Counted from the stretch's first letter, positions 22,300 to 29,993 are shown. The stretch: 64,000 nucleotides of DNA from a virus (IMGVR_UViG_3300017605_000706:33433-97432), one strand, 5' to 3'. The notes: generated by a model from the letters alone, not told the origin. Program-made: numbers and translations.

Positions 22300-23595
22300 T
22301 CAGATCTCAGGATCCACGAGAACCTTCTTGAAATTCTCTGGCGCGCTGTCCAGGCTGCCGTAGCCAACGAGCGCAGCAACCGCCATCGCGACGTTTTTGG
22401 GCCGCGCGGGCCACTGCCCAAAGCAACCGCCATCGGTTAGGTGCACCAGCGCATCAAACTTGTCGCGTAGCTCGCTCACGGCTTGGTAGGCCGGATCGAA
22501 GATCGTTCCTCCGCGACCCTTCATGCACTTCCAAACGGCGGGCAGCGACGACGATGGCTGCAGCCAGCCCTTCCACTGCACCTCCGCGTCGTGGACTACC
22601 AAGTACAGTCGAATAGCGGGATTGGACGACGCGGCGACGACTTCGCTGACACAGCGGGCAACGGCTTTGTCGGACATGGAGCCAGACGTATCGACGATGA
22701 TGCAGATATTCTTGCGCGCTGAGATGTAGCCTGGCATCAGAAAGCTAGAGCCGTAGTACCGCCGGTTACGGCGCTGCCACGACTGGTCATCGCGCCCTGG
22801 CCACGCGAGTACCTGGCTAATCGTGTGCCGGACGAGGCGCGCCCAAGAGATTCTCGCCTTGGGCGGTTCGATGATGCGCGCCAGCGCCTGACCTGCCTGT
22901 GTCCCTGCGCCGAGGGACCTCGCCATCTCGCCCATGGCTCGCCAGATAAGCTCGGGGTTCCGCTTGGCGGTATCCGGATCGAGATCCTCGCCTTCACCTT
23001 CGTTGTTGGGCAGATCCGTGTCCACGCCGCAGCCCTGGCCCGCCTGCGGGCGCTTGTTGCCAACGGATTTGCCCTTACCAGAGCCGGACCCTCCTGCGCT
23101 TACCACTGCAACGGGCGTCTCCGGCTCGACGTCGTATAGGCGCTCTGCCTCCCACAACTTCTGCTCGTCCGTGAGAGGAAATAGCGGCTTGACTTTCTCG
23201 GGAATCGCCAGAACGTCAGCGTGCCGATCCTGCGAGATCTCCAGTAGAACTTGATTGATGGCGCGGTCTGCGGCTCTGTTCCAACGCGTAGATTCACGGT
23301 GCTGCTGGCGCTCCAGCGTTGACGTGATCAGGTGCAGCGACTCATGCGCCATCACGAACGCCAGCTCAGGCATCGTGAGCATCTGGACAAACTTCGGGTT
23401 GACGAAACAGACGCCGTACCGATTGATCGCGGCGGTTTCGACTTTCTCCGTGATTCGAATGCGGAGCGCGCTTGCGATGATGGCGAACATGGGAAGCTGG
23501 TAGCCTAGAACCACCAGCGCTTGACGGACCTGCGCGATCTCAAGAGACTTCGCGTTGGGCCACAGCTTACGCAGCTTTTCTTCGTTCAGCGCCAT
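22300..23595 (-). CDS. VWA-domain protein with metallopeptidase-like N-terminus (DUF2201 type)
   Basis: The 431-aa protein has AHESLH (84-88 plus flanks), a zinc-peptidase-like motif, in its N-terminal domain. It then has a charged Gly/Asp-rich linker (about 165-215) and a C-terminal VWA-like domain with the MIDAS motif DTSGSMS (Asp302, Ser304, Ser306). This is the architecture of DUF2201 proteins, which pair with MoxR AAA+ ATPases. Together they probably remodel or activate a target complex; the target is unknown. Confidence 0.85.
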   Translation of the reverse strand: MALNEEKLRKLWPNAKSLEIAQVRQALVVLGYQLPMFAIIASALRIRITEKVETAAINRYGVCFVNPKFVQMLTMPELAFVMAHESLHLITSTLERQQHRESTRWNRAADRAINQVLLEISQDRHADVLAIPEKVKPLFPLTDEQKLWEAERLYDVEPETPVAVVSAGGSGSGKGKSVGNKRPQAGQGCGVDTDLPNNEGEGEDLDPDTAKRNPELIWRAMGEMARSLGAGTQAGQALARIIEPPKARISWARLVRHTISQVLAWPGRDDQSWQRRNRRYYGSSFLMPGYISARKNICIIVDTSGSMSDKAVARCVSEVVAASSNPAIRLYLVVHDAEVQWKGWLQPSSSLPAVWKCMKGRGGTIFDPAYQAVSELRDKFDALVHLTDGGCFGQWPARPKNVAMAVAALVGYGSLDSAPENFKKVLVDPEI

Positions 23596-23627
23596 GTTCG
23601 TTTAGACTTTCTGTGAGGGCAGTCAGA

Positions 23628-24746
23628 TCAGAAGATAGCGCGATTGTACGCGACGAGTCGACCCAGAGCAGCTGCGCCGGCAGGAGCCCACTTCGGGTTC
23701 TTGGTCACCTGCTTGGGAACAGACTGAACGATCATAGCAGCAGTAGCGCGCTTGATCTCCGCGGACGGCAAGCGATCGATCCAGACGAAGGCTGCCCAGT
23801 AATCCTTCTCAGCGGCGCGGCGCGCGACCGTGATCGCCGCCAGCTCGTACTTGCGCTCCGAGGGCACCGGCGTCTTCTCGGGATCGTTGGCGATCTGGTC
23901 GGGCGTGGGCAGGTGCTTGCGCAGCTCGCGTTGGGCCAAGAACTTGAGCGCGGGGCCGGTACCGACAACGCCTGCCAGGATCGCAGCGCCTACCATGTCG
24001 CCCTGGCCCGTGGCGTAGTCGCGCGCGAGCGCCGAGTACGCGCGAAGCCCAAGCTCCCACGCGCGGGGGCTTCCCCACGGCTGCCCGTCGGCGATCGACG
24101 ACTCGGGCGGCGCGAACTCGATCAGATCTCCCAGGTGCTTGGCGGCAAGCGAGAAGTCCTCGGCTTCGTTCTTGTACGCAGTCGTAGCGTCGTCGTCTGC
24201 GAGAAGATTGGATAGGTTGGGCACGACAGGCGTGCCTGCGAAGAAGTTGGCGATCTCATCGAGCTGAGGCTGGACCTTGACCTGGACCATGCGGTTGACC
24301 ATCGCTGCAGAGAGCGTGATGCCGCCCGGGGCCTGATCCGGGTGGTTGCCTGCCATGAGGATGCGCGACTTCGGGTGCAGCTGGCGACCGCCTGCGTTAC
24401 GCTCGAGAGCGAGGCGCAGCATGGGCGCTTCGACAGAGCGCGGGATCGCCGTGATCTCGTCGAGGAACAGGACTACAGGCTCGTCACACGCCTGCTCGAT
24501 CTCGGGAAAGAGCGCGCGCTGGACGTGGCCCTCGTCGACGAATGGCAGGCCCGCGAAATCGGTCGCCTCCATGTTGGACGCGATCAGCGTGACGCATGGC
24601 ATGTTGAGTTGCTTGCTGACAGCGCGGGCGATCGCCGTCTTTCCGACGCCTGGCGAGCCGAGCATGAGGCAGGCGACATTCGCGCGAGCGCACGCGGCGG
24701 CGATCTCAGCGGTCTGAGCGAGATTCGAATCGGGGAGCTTGGCCAT
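23628..24746 (-). CDS. MoxR-family AAA+ ATPase
   Basis: The 372-aa protein has Walker A GSPGVGKTA (30-38), Walker B VVLFLDE (Asp96, Glu97), and a sensor-1 region with MAGNHPD. MoxR ATPases act as chaperones for metal insertion or complex assembly with a VWA partner, which lies immediately downstream. The upstream leader has CCCTGAAAGGA, similar to the CCCTGAAACC leader of the 21481 gene. Confidence 0.9.
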   Translation of the reverse strand: MAKLPDSNLAQTAEIAAACARANVACLMLGSPGVGKTAIARAVSKQLNMPCVTLIASNMEATDFAGLPFVDEGHVQRALFPEIEQACDEPVVLFLDEITAIPRSVEAPMLRLALERNAGGRQLHPKSRILMAGNHPDQAPGGITLSAAMVNRMVQVKVQPQLDEIANFFAGTPVVPNLSNLLADDDATTAYKNEAEDFSLAAKHLGDLIEFAPPESSIADGQPWGSPRAWELGLRAYSALARDYATGQGDMVGAAILAGVVGTGPALKFLAQRELRKHLPTPDQIANDPEKTPVPSERKYELAAITVARRAAEKDYWAAFVWIDRLPSAEIKRATAAMIVQSVPKQVTKNPKWAPAGAAALGRLVAYNRAIF

Positions 24747-24799
24747 GGGATTTACTCAAATTCCTTTCAGGGTTACAGAAGCACAGACGTGTGAGTCGA

Positions 24800-25021
24800 T
24801 CAGGTATTCAAGACAGCTTCGATTTTGCGCTGGTTGATAACGCTCCACTTGTAGTGGGTTGTCGAGACAGCCAGCCGTTCGCACGCAGCCCGACACGCGT
24901 TAAAGAGTCCAGCGGCGGAATCCTCGCCCCCGACGTCACCGACCTCAAAGGCGTCGTTCTCGTATACGGCTGTGAAGATCCAGCCCTTATCCCAGTCCAG
25001 TGTGATCTTGGTTGGCGTCAC
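24800..25021 (-). CDS. Small unknown protein
   Basis: GTG 25021 lies 2 bp after the stop of the upstream gene. The 73-aa product reads MTPTKITLDWDKGWIFTAVY and ends in a helical segment (LFNACRAACERLAVST). Its tandem neighbour is also 73 aa, but similarity is weak. Function unknown. Confidence 0.7.
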   Translation of the reverse strand: MTPTKITLDWDKGWIFTAVYENDAFEVGDVGGEDSAAGLFNACRAACERLAVSTTHYKWSVINQRKIEAVLNT

Positions 25022-25023
25022 GG

Positions 25024-25245
25024 CTACGCAGCCTCGATCGTCAGCACGAGCTTGCCAACCCACGCGGGCGTGTCGTCGTTGCCCCACACCTCGATGATGC
25101 CCTTCTCGTAGTCGACGTTGACACCGGGCAGCTCAGCGCCGACAGCGTACGGCCCGAACGCCTTCGTGACAGTGCAGCGAGAAAAGCTGAACACCATCGT
25201 GTCGTGCTGATCCCAGCCCTTCCAAGTAAAGAATGCGCTTTCCAT
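25024..25245 (-). CDS. Small beta-rich unknown protein
   Basis: The 73-aa product (MESAFFTWKGWDQHDTMVF...) is rich in beta-strand-like alternation and aromatic residues. AGAGGAG precedes the start. Head of a short run leading to the MoxR genes. No family recognised. Confidence 0.72.
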   Translation of the reverse strand: MESAFFTWKGWDQHDTMVFSFSRCTVTKAFGPYAVGAELPGVNVDYEKGIIEVWGNDDTPAWVGKLVLTIEAA

Positions 25246-25264
25246 TGTCTTTTTCTCCTCTGTT

Positions 25265-25660
25265 TCAGTCGTCGTTATCGTAAGAATTGCGCTGTCGTTC
25301 CAAAAGCTCTTGCCTGGTGATTCCGTGCTTGTCCATAAGCGCCTGCACGTGCTGGATAGACTTGGCGAGCTTCCCGCCGGGAACCGATTCTCTATGGCGC
25401 TTGACGGCTCTGATATAACCGTCGGGATCCCCTCGGAGAAGCGTCAGCAGCTCCTCATCAGAATAACTAGCTGGGGCTGGCGCTGGCCGCGCTTCGATCG
25501 CTAGCAGCGTGTTATACAGCCTCAAGAGGGGACAGCTCTCGTTCACACCACCGCTTTTTTCAAGCGCTTTCTGCAAAGCGCTGCGCAGATCGTATGCGTC
25601 ATCGGGCGACAGCGTGATCTGCACACACTCGACAGTCGTCTCTGCTTTCTTAGCCTTCAT
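25265..25660 (-). CDS. Helical unknown protein with C-terminal basic/acidic tail
   Basis: Start at 25660 (MKAKKAETTVEC) is preferred. The 131-aa protein has two helical regions (DAYDLRSALQKALEKSG and LAKSIQHVQALMDKHGITRQELLERQR); the second resembles the N-terminal DUF2786-like helix pair. It ends YDNDD. Function unknown. Confidence 0.72.
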   Translation of the reverse strand: MKAKKAETTVECVQITLSPDDAYDLRSALQKALEKSGGVNESCPLLRLYNTLLAIEARPAPAPASYSDEELLTLLRGDPDGYIRAVKRHRESVPGGKLAKSIQHVQALMDKHGITRQELLERQRNSYDNDD

Positions 25661-25691
25661 GTCACCTGAGACGCCTCTCTCGGTTAAAGAT

Positions 25692-26036
25692 TCACAGCAA
25701 TCGGATCGACGGAAGATGCGCGAGACGCGCAGGAATTTCCGGGCCGGTCCTGAGAATGATCTGCGCGCCCGGAGCCCCATCGAGGATCAGGCGCAACATA
25801 AAATCAGGCGTCGCGTCGGCGCCGTTAACCAGGATCATCGGAGGCTTTGCCCTCAAGATTGCAGCCCAGTCAACATGATCGTGATGTATAGCGAAGACTG
25901 CCGGCTGATAAGCCTGCAAGATTGCCGTGGTGACGCCCGATCCATACGGTCCTGCCACGACAAGAAGCGCGTCGTTGCTCCAGTTGAGTTTCTTGAGGAC
26001 GCCCTCAACCGAGACGACACGATGCTCTTTGGCCAT
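25692..26036 (-). CDS. P-loop-like protein lacking the Walker lysine
   Basis: The 114-aa protein has LLVVAGPYGSGVTTAILQAY, a P-loop with Val in place of the usual Lys, and a later hydrophobic strand ending MILVNGADA. It looks like a minimal or degenerate NTPase core (about 115 aa versus 200 or more for a full P-loop fold). It may bind nucleotide without hydrolysis. The first gene after it is a regulatory-size ORF. Confidence 0.7.
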   Translation of the reverse strand: MAKEHRVVSVEGVLKKLNWSNDALLVVAGPYGSGVTTAILQAYQPAVFAIHHDHVDWAAILRAKPPMILVNGADATPDFMLRLILDGAPGAQIILRTGPEIPARLAHLPSIRLL

Positions 26037-26058
26037 GTCCCTGAGACGACCTCCGCGC

Positions 26059-26271
26059 TCAGATATTCACGACGATCGTTTCAGGATGCAGACGGCGATC
26101 GCCTAGCCGACCTTGACGCAAAGCGCCAAGGACCGTCGCTACCTGTGGGCACAAGGGCACCACCTGTCGGTCCTCTACTTGTACCAGACAGGGCTGATCG
26201 CAGGCGATGCTCAAGCGGTCAGACAGGCTCCTGGGAGTCTCAGCCCACGCAAGTACGCGGATCTTGGTCAT
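26059..26271 (-). CDS. Small unknown protein
   Basis: The start at 26271 follows GTAGGAGG at ideal spacing; the 70-aa product begins MTKIRVLAWAETPRSL and ends HPETIVVNI. An 18-bp palindrome sits immediately before the ribosome-binding site. It is the first gene of the leftward MoxR operon or of its own small unit. Confidence 0.72.
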   Translation of the reverse strand: MTKIRVLAWAETPRSLSDRLSIACDQPCLVQVEDRQVVPLCPQVATVLGALRQGRLGDRRLHPETIVVNI

Positions 26272-26282
26272 GTAGCCTCCTA

Positions 26283-26300
26283 CGACGGGTCGACCCGTCG
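26283..26300. promoter_or_regulatory. Perfect 18-bp palindrome
   Basis: CGACGGGTCGACCCGTCG is a perfect inverted repeat in the 180-bp gap between divergent operons, a few bases before the minus-strand ribosome site. Candidate operator for a dimeric regulator, or an RNA hairpin on both strands. No T-run follows, so it is not an intrinsic terminator. Confidence 0.5.
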
Positions 26301-26364
26301 GGGCATTCATGTACTACAAGATCTCCCTAGGCGCTATCACCCCTGGTTGAATGGTCGGTCCGGT

Positions 26365-26448
26365 ATGACCGACATCGATTCGAGTAAAATCAATGACTTA
26401 GCGGATTCTCTCAGGGCTTTGAATCCTGAGCTGGGGCTGGCGTCTTAG
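26365..26448 (+). CDS. Possible 27-aa leader peptide
   Basis: A short ORF (MTDIDSSKINDLADSLRALN...) stops 5 bp before the next gene. No good ribosome site precedes it. It has helical amphipathic character. It could be a leader peptide or chance. Confidence 0.3.
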   Translation: MTDIDSSKINDLADSLRALNPELGLAS

Positions 26449-26453
26449 CGGGC

Positions 26454-26864
26454 ATGAACGGCAACATCACGGTCGGCGAGACGAACTACTCCACGGGCCA
26501 GCGCGCGGTGACTCTGGTCAATCCAATCGCGCGGGCGTTCGTTGACAACAAGCGTTACGTCCTGTGGTTCGGCGCCTACGGGGAGACGCGCCTCATGGTG
26601 TGGGCGCGTTCGCTCGAGTCGGCGCTCGATGAGTGCGTCGACTGGATCGCCGACAACGCGCCGGGTCTACTGGCCGATGACGGTGTGCATGAGCAGTACA
26701 AGCGCCTCGTGGCTGAGGGCGTGGACGAGGAGAAAGCTCAGGAGGAGGCGACTGTCGACACCACGTGCGCGGGCAACAACGGCCACTACCTCAACTCGTG
26801 GGAGTGGGGCATCGTTGCGGAGAACCCGACGCGGGCCCAGGTTCTCGAAATCTTGGGCCGTTGA
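26454..26864 (+). CDS. Unknown protein, related to the following gene
   Basis: The 136-aa product has YVLWFGAYGETRLMVWARSL then ESALDECVDW. The next gene has YWVTEYYWGERVVLYRGRSL then EQALQAAKQEY at the same place, so the two appear homologous in that segment. It opens the long plus-strand accessory block. The GC-rich codon choice here (many GTG, GAG, CTC) differs from the genes before it. Confidence 0.78.
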   Translation: MNGNITVGETNYSTGQRAVTLVNPIARAFVDNKRYVLWFGAYGETRLMVWARSLESALDECVDWIADNAPGLLADDGVHEQYKRLVAEGVDEEKAQEEATVDTTCAGNNGHYLNSWEWGIVAENPTRAQVLEILGR

Positions 26865-26900
26865 ATTTTAACTGAACCACCGGAGTCTCAAAGCCATGAC
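26859..26900 (+). repeat. Repeated leader, copy 1
   Basis: CGTTGAATTT, twelve variable bases, then CGGAGTCTCAAAGCCATGAC. The same two blocks with the same spacing recur at 27388-27429. Both copies span the end of one gene and the start of the next. Confidence 0.7.
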
Positions 26901-27393
26901 GAACGCGAACCAAATGTTCTGGCTGTCCACGCGCCCCTACACCTTGGTGGATGCGATCAACCGAGCGGCTGCGGCGACTGGCTCGGTCCGCTATGCGCAA
27001 GCGGCGGCCGGTGCCAACTACAACGGGCATTCGGTGAGCGTGGCCTGGAACGAGTATCGCAAGTACTGGGTGACCGAGTACTACTGGGGCGAGCGCGTGG
27101 TGCTGTACCGGGGGCGCTCACTCGAGCAGGCCCTGCAGGCTGCCAAGCAAGAATACGATCGTGGCGCGCTCGGTGCCCGCTGCACCTTTACTGCGCGAGA
27201 CGAGAATGAGGCTGCGGCCGCGCTCGCGGCAGGCTGGTCGCCAACCTCACGAGAGGCGATTAACGCGCACTACCGCACGTTCTCTGACGATCGGTTCGGT
27301 GAGGTCGGCCATGCGCTCCGAGACAGGACCGACCACCTACTACTGCAAGCAGCTACCGTCGATGAGTATCGGGCACTTTGTCGCTCACGTTGA
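26896..27393 (+). CDS. Unknown protein, related to the previous gene
   Basis: The 165-aa product shares the middle motif YYWGERVVLYRGRSLEQAL with the previous gene. The N-terminal third is Tyr/Ala-rich and the C-terminal third helical. It starts after the repeated leader. No known family. Confidence 0.78.
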   Translation: MTNANQMFWLSTRPYTLVDAINRAAAATGSVRYAQAAAGANYNGHSVSVAWNEYRKYWVTEYYWGERVVLYRGRSLEQALQAAKQEYDRGALGARCTFTARDENEAAAALAAGWSPTSREAINAHYRTFSDDRFGEVGHALRDRTDHLLLQAATVDEYRALCRSR

Positions 27394-27429
27394 ATTTCAT
27401 CTAGGCAAACGGAGTCTCAAAGCCATGAC
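27388..27429 (+). repeat. Repeated leader, copy 2
   Basis: Second copy of the 42-bp stop-leader-start unit, again with CGTTGAATTT and CGGAGTCTCAAAGCCATGAC at identical spacing. Suggests gene duplication including the intergenic region, or a selected leader. Confidence 0.7.
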
Positions 27430-27649
27430 CAAGAAGCAGTTTGCGGCCTTCTGTCGCAGCGACGCAAACTGCGTCACCGCCGTGATCCAGGGTGACGGAT
27501 ATCCCGCTGCGGTACGGCTAGACAGCGACCGCCCCAGCATGCAGCCGGTAAGCGCGTTCGTGGCCATGCGCTACATCGATCGGTGCTGGTCTGAGCGCGT
27601 CGGCGGCTTGCTCGGTTATCGCGAGAATCGGTGGCGGGCCGTTAAATAA
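27425..27649 (+). CDS. Small unknown protein
   Basis: The 74-aa product (MTKKQFAAFCRSDANCVTAV...) follows the second copy of the leader. It has a helical N-terminus and a WSERVGGLLGYRENRW end. No family recognised. Confidence 0.74.
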   Translation: MTKKQFAAFCRSDANCVTAVIQGDGYPAAVRLDSDRPSMQPVSAFVAMRYIDRCWSERVGGLLGYRENRWRAVK

Positions 27650-27669
27650 CTCATTCATCTGATCCGTCG
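27645..27669 (+). repeat. Second repeated leader, copy 1
   Basis: AATAACTCA, six variable bases, TGATCCGTCG. An identical arrangement lies at 27969-27993, again between adjacent genes. The site precedes the start at 27681. Confidence 0.6.
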
Positions 27670-27680
27670 TAAAGGATATC

Positions 27681-27986
27681 ATGACCAAGCGAAACAGCCT
27701 CGATCTGGAGTCGCGTCTTGACCGTGCGCTGGCCGCGCCAAAGCCTGCTCTAAAGGCGCCGTTTCAGCTCGGCCAGTACGTCGAGTTTGTACCTCTCTCA
27801 AGCTGCGAAGAGCCGTTTCGCTCCGACGACGTCATGGAGGTGGCGGGCCTCTCCAAGAGCGGTCGCGGCAAGAAGATCTCGTGGCGCGTTCGCGTATTTA
27901 CGCTCAACCGCGCTACCGGAGGCGCCTGGGTAAGCGCGGACGTGCTGCAGCCGTACGGCGAGCCGTCGAATAACTCAGCTACTTGA
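27681..27986 (+). CDS. Unknown protein, possible SH3-like segment
   Basis: The 101-aa product begins MTKRNSLDLESRLDRALA and has FQLGQYVEFVPLSSC then ISWRVRVFTLNRATGGAWV, a beta-rich pattern like small SH3/OB-type modules. Located between the two copies of the second leader repeat. Confidence 0.74.
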   Translation: MTKRNSLDLESRLDRALAAPKPALKAPFQLGQYVEFVPLSSCEEPFRSDDVMEVAGLSKSGRGKKISWRVRVFTLNRATGGAWVSADVLQPYGEPSNNSAT

Positions 27987-27993
27987 TCCGTCG
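27969..27993 (+). repeat. Second repeated leader, copy 2
   Basis: Same AATAACTCA ... TGATCCGTCG unit as at 27645-27669, directly before the GGAG of the next gene. Confidence 0.6.
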
Positions 27994-28002
27994 GAGATGA
28001 AC

Positions 28003-28200
28003 ATGCGCAAGACTACGAAGGCAACTCTCGAAGACCGCTTGGCGCAGGTTGTGGACCTGAGGGCGCTTCTGGTCCCGATCACTTCGGCTGTTGTCTGCGC
28101 AGAAACGGTCGAAACCCCTGAAGACTTCGACGCCAATCTTGACGCCGTCGAGGACGGGATCAAGGAGCTTCTCGCTGCTCTCAAGGAGATTCGGTCATGA
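28003..28200 (+). CDS. Small helical protein
   Basis: ATG 28003 is six bases after GGAG; ATG 27997 directly adjoins GGAG and is less likely. The 65-aa product is helical and acidic (ANLDAVEDGIKELLAALKEI). Its TGA overlaps an ATG (28197), the apparent start of a frameshifted gene. Confidence 0.72.
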   Translation: MRKTTKATLEDRLAQVVDLRALLVPITSAVVCAETVETPEDFDANLDAVEDGIKELLAALKEIRS

Positions 28201-28278
28201 AAACGCTGCAATATCGACGGTTGCAATGACCCGGCTTACCTCGGAACCTGCCTCGCCCACCGACTCGGAGTTGTTCCC
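28197..28278 (+). pseudogene. Frameshifted 5' part of the 28279 gene (zinc-finger-like)
   Basis: ATG 28197 overlaps the previous stop (ATGA), the usual coupling here. Translation from it stops after ten codons. If the run of four A at 28200-28203 were three, the frame would read MKRCNIDGCNDPAYLGTC then LAHRLGVVP and continue into the 28279 ORF. That reading has a C...C...P...C...H zinc-binding pattern, so I think it is real. Either a sequencing or natural indel, or a programmed shift. Confidence 0.6.
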
Positions 28279-28545
28279 ATGCCTTCAACCGACAGCAAGA
28301 ATCGCATGTCACGAGCCGTGGCCAAGCGCATCGCCAAGGAATTCAAGCGTACTACGCGGCGTGACGCGTGGGCTTGGACGACAGCGCACGCGGAGATCGT
28401 TGACGCGCTTGTGATGGATGAGATCCGCGTCGCATGGACGGCCGACAGCGCCGCCGTCTTTACTCCGGCTGAGATCATGGAGTTCCGCTCGATGCTCGTC
28501 GAGGAACTTGCCGCTGCCGGGTACCCGATGGAGGAAGCCAAGTGA
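28279..28545 (+). CDS. Helical protein; C-terminal part of a frameshifted gene
   Basis: The intact ORF starts MPSTDSKNRMSRAVAKRI and encodes 88 helical residues (AEIMEFRSMLVEELAA...). The frame is open upstream to 28201 without a start codon, and the upstream residues have a zinc-finger-like pattern. The product may therefore be longer by about 27 residues. ATG at 28279 is the first start in frame. Confidence 0.68.
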   Translation: MPSTDSKNRMSRAVAKRIAKEFKRTTRRDAWAWTTAHAEIVDALVMDEIRVAWTADSAAVFTPAEIMEFRSMLVEELAAAGYPMEEAK

Positions 28546-29060
28546 CCGCCCGCATCGAAGTGGATCACTCCGAGGACTGCCCCACGCGCATCCGGGGCGG
28601 TCGATGCACCTGCGAAGTCCAGGTGAGCGCACGCAACGTGACCGAACCGGTGAAGGCCCGCATCACCACCCGAGCCGGCCGCAAGATCCGCCACGTCGCG
28701 CCGGGTCACGTGGTGGACGTGGCGACGGGCCAAGGATTGTGGCGCTACAACGCGCCCGGGTTCATGCCGCGAGCCGTATGGATGGGGATGGAGCCCGGCA
28801 GCGGCGCGTGGCTGGACTGGTGGGTCGCGAGGCGCCCCGAGCGAGAGGACCGCGCACCTAAGCAATTCACGCTCGGCCGGATGGTTCCACTTCTCGTCCG
28901 CGTGATGCTGGCGATCGGGGGCTGGGGTATCGAGGAGCGCAACCGTCTCGCGGATTCGATCATCGAGGAACTTGCCTTGGAAGAACAACTCGTGCGCGGG
29001 GCCTGCGGCGTAGTCTCCGGGCTTATCGAGGCGTGGCAGGCGATCGGGGGATGGTCGTGA
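28542..29060 (+). CDS. Unknown protein with N-terminal Cys/His cluster
   Basis: GTG overlaps the previous stop. The 172-aa product has DHSEDCPTRIRGGRCTCEV near the N-terminus (possible zinc site), a Trp-rich centre and a helical C-terminus. Base composition is noticeably richer in G and C at third positions than in the PWEIH genes, which suggests separate acquisition. Confidence 0.75.
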   Translation: MTARIEVDHSEDCPTRIRGGRCTCEVQVSARNVTEPVKARITTRAGRKIRHVAPGHVVDVATGQGLWRYNAPGFMPRAVWMGMEPGSGAWLDWWVARRPEREDRAPKQFTLGRMVPLLVRVMLAIGGWGIEERNRLADSIIEELALEEQLVRGACGVVSGLIEAWQAIGGWS

Positions 29061-29260
29061 GCCGTTACAATCGCAAGACAACGCCGGTGGCTACTCTTCG
29101 CGACGACGAGATCTCGCAGGAGATCGCGCTCCGAAAGTCCGACGCCAACCTGAACGAGAAGCACGTCACCGTGACCAGCTATACGTGGCCTAGCACGCCT
29201 GCGATCACTGGTCGCCGCACGGCTCCGCTTCCGCCCAACTGGGTCGTACCGAAGGTTTGA
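29057..29260 (+). CDS. Small basic unknown protein
   Basis: GTG 29057 overlaps the previous stop (GTGA); product about 67 aa, MSRYNRKTTPVATLRDDEI..., ending WVVPKV. No domain recognised. Confidence 0.68.
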   Translation: MSRYNRKTTPVATLRDDEISQEIALRKSDANLNEKHVTVTSYTWPSTPAITGRRTAPLPPNWVVPKV

Positions 29261-29291
29261 ATAGCCTAGCACAGCTAAAGGTCAAATTGCC

Positions 29292-29546
29292 ATGTCAAAG
29301 ATCAAGCTTGTCCCGCCTACGAACACTCACAGCATGTTCACGATCATCACGTACGACGCCGTTGGCGTGACTCACACAGTTCTTCATGTCGCGCCCTGGA
29401 AGTTGACGGCTGTAGGCGCGCAAGGCGAAGTGGTCACGCTGCGCGACGTGGGAGGCCCCCTTGCGACGATCCCATGTACTGACAGCGAAGAGGCCCAGAA
29501 CCTCTCACGGGACATCGCAGACCTCATGGAAGAGACTGAGCGCTAG
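29292..29546 (+). CDS. Small beta-rich unknown protein
   Basis: The 84-aa product alternates strand-like runs (FTIITYDAVGVTHTVLHVAP) and ends in a helix (AQNLSRDIADLMEETER). No family. Two bases before the next start. Confidence 0.75.
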   Translation: MSKIKLVPPTNTHSMFTIITYDAVGVTHTVLHVAPWKLTAVGAQGEVVTLRDVGGPLATIPCTDSEEAQNLSRDIADLMEETER

Positions 29547-29548
29547 CC

Positions 29549-29779
29549 ATGCCCAAGACCACCCCTACGTATCGAGTCACTGTTTCAGTGTGCGTGCCGG
29601 TCTCCCTCACGCTGACGATTCAGCGTGATGAGCACGATCCCGATATTGCCCAGATTATCGCCGTTGACGGTCCTATGTACGCTCCGTCTCTGACAACTGT
29701 GCGTGAGTGCCTCGACGAAGAGACGCTCACGTATATCGACAAGCAGCTCGCTGCGCTGGCGCTTGAGGACGCGCGCTAG
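29549..29779 (+). CDS. Small unknown protein
   Basis: The 76-aa product begins MPKTTPTYRVTVSVCVPVSL, a strand-rich half, then an acidic helical half ending KQLAALALEDAR. Part of the tight co-directional run. Confidence 0.75.
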   Translation: MPKTTPTYRVTVSVCVPVSLTLTIQRDEHDPDIAQIIAVDGPMYAPSLTTVRECLDEETLTYIDKQLAALALEDAR

Positions 29780-29783
29780 CGTC

Positions 29784-29993
29784 ATGCCCCGCGCAGAGCT
29801 TACCCCAGCGCAGCAGGCACTGTATGATTCTATCCAGAGTAGCGGTGAATCAATCATCCCCAATCGCGGGCAGACTCGAGAGTCGTCACGCGCGCGGTCC
29901 GCGTGGATTCGGACGGCGAAGAGCCTTCGCAAGAAGAATCTGATCGCGCTGCAGCAAGTTGGTGTTGATACCTGGAAAGCCTCTAGGCTATGA
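29784..29993 (+). CDS. Small winged-helix-like DNA-binding protein
   Basis: The 69-aa product reads TPAQQALYDSIQSSGES, then ARSAWIRTAKSLRKKNLIAL and a short beta end. The helix-turn-helix followed by a Leu-Ile-Ala-Leu strand fits a small winged-helix regulator. Its end, TWKASRL, resembles the WKA tag but lacks the YVY part. Confidence 0.6.
   Translation: MPRAELTPAQQALYDSIQSSGESIIPNRGQTRESSRARSAWIRTAKSLRKKNLIALQQVGVDTWKASRL

Noticed and set aside
26385-26390. TAAAAT as -10 of the rightward accessory block
   Set aside because: Good -10 match, but no -35 at proper distance and no TG extension; left unannotated.
29784-29993. Fifth carrier of the YVY/WKA tag
   Set aside because: Only TWKASRL at the end matches; the LGYVYQG part and the basic body are missing, so chance is likely.
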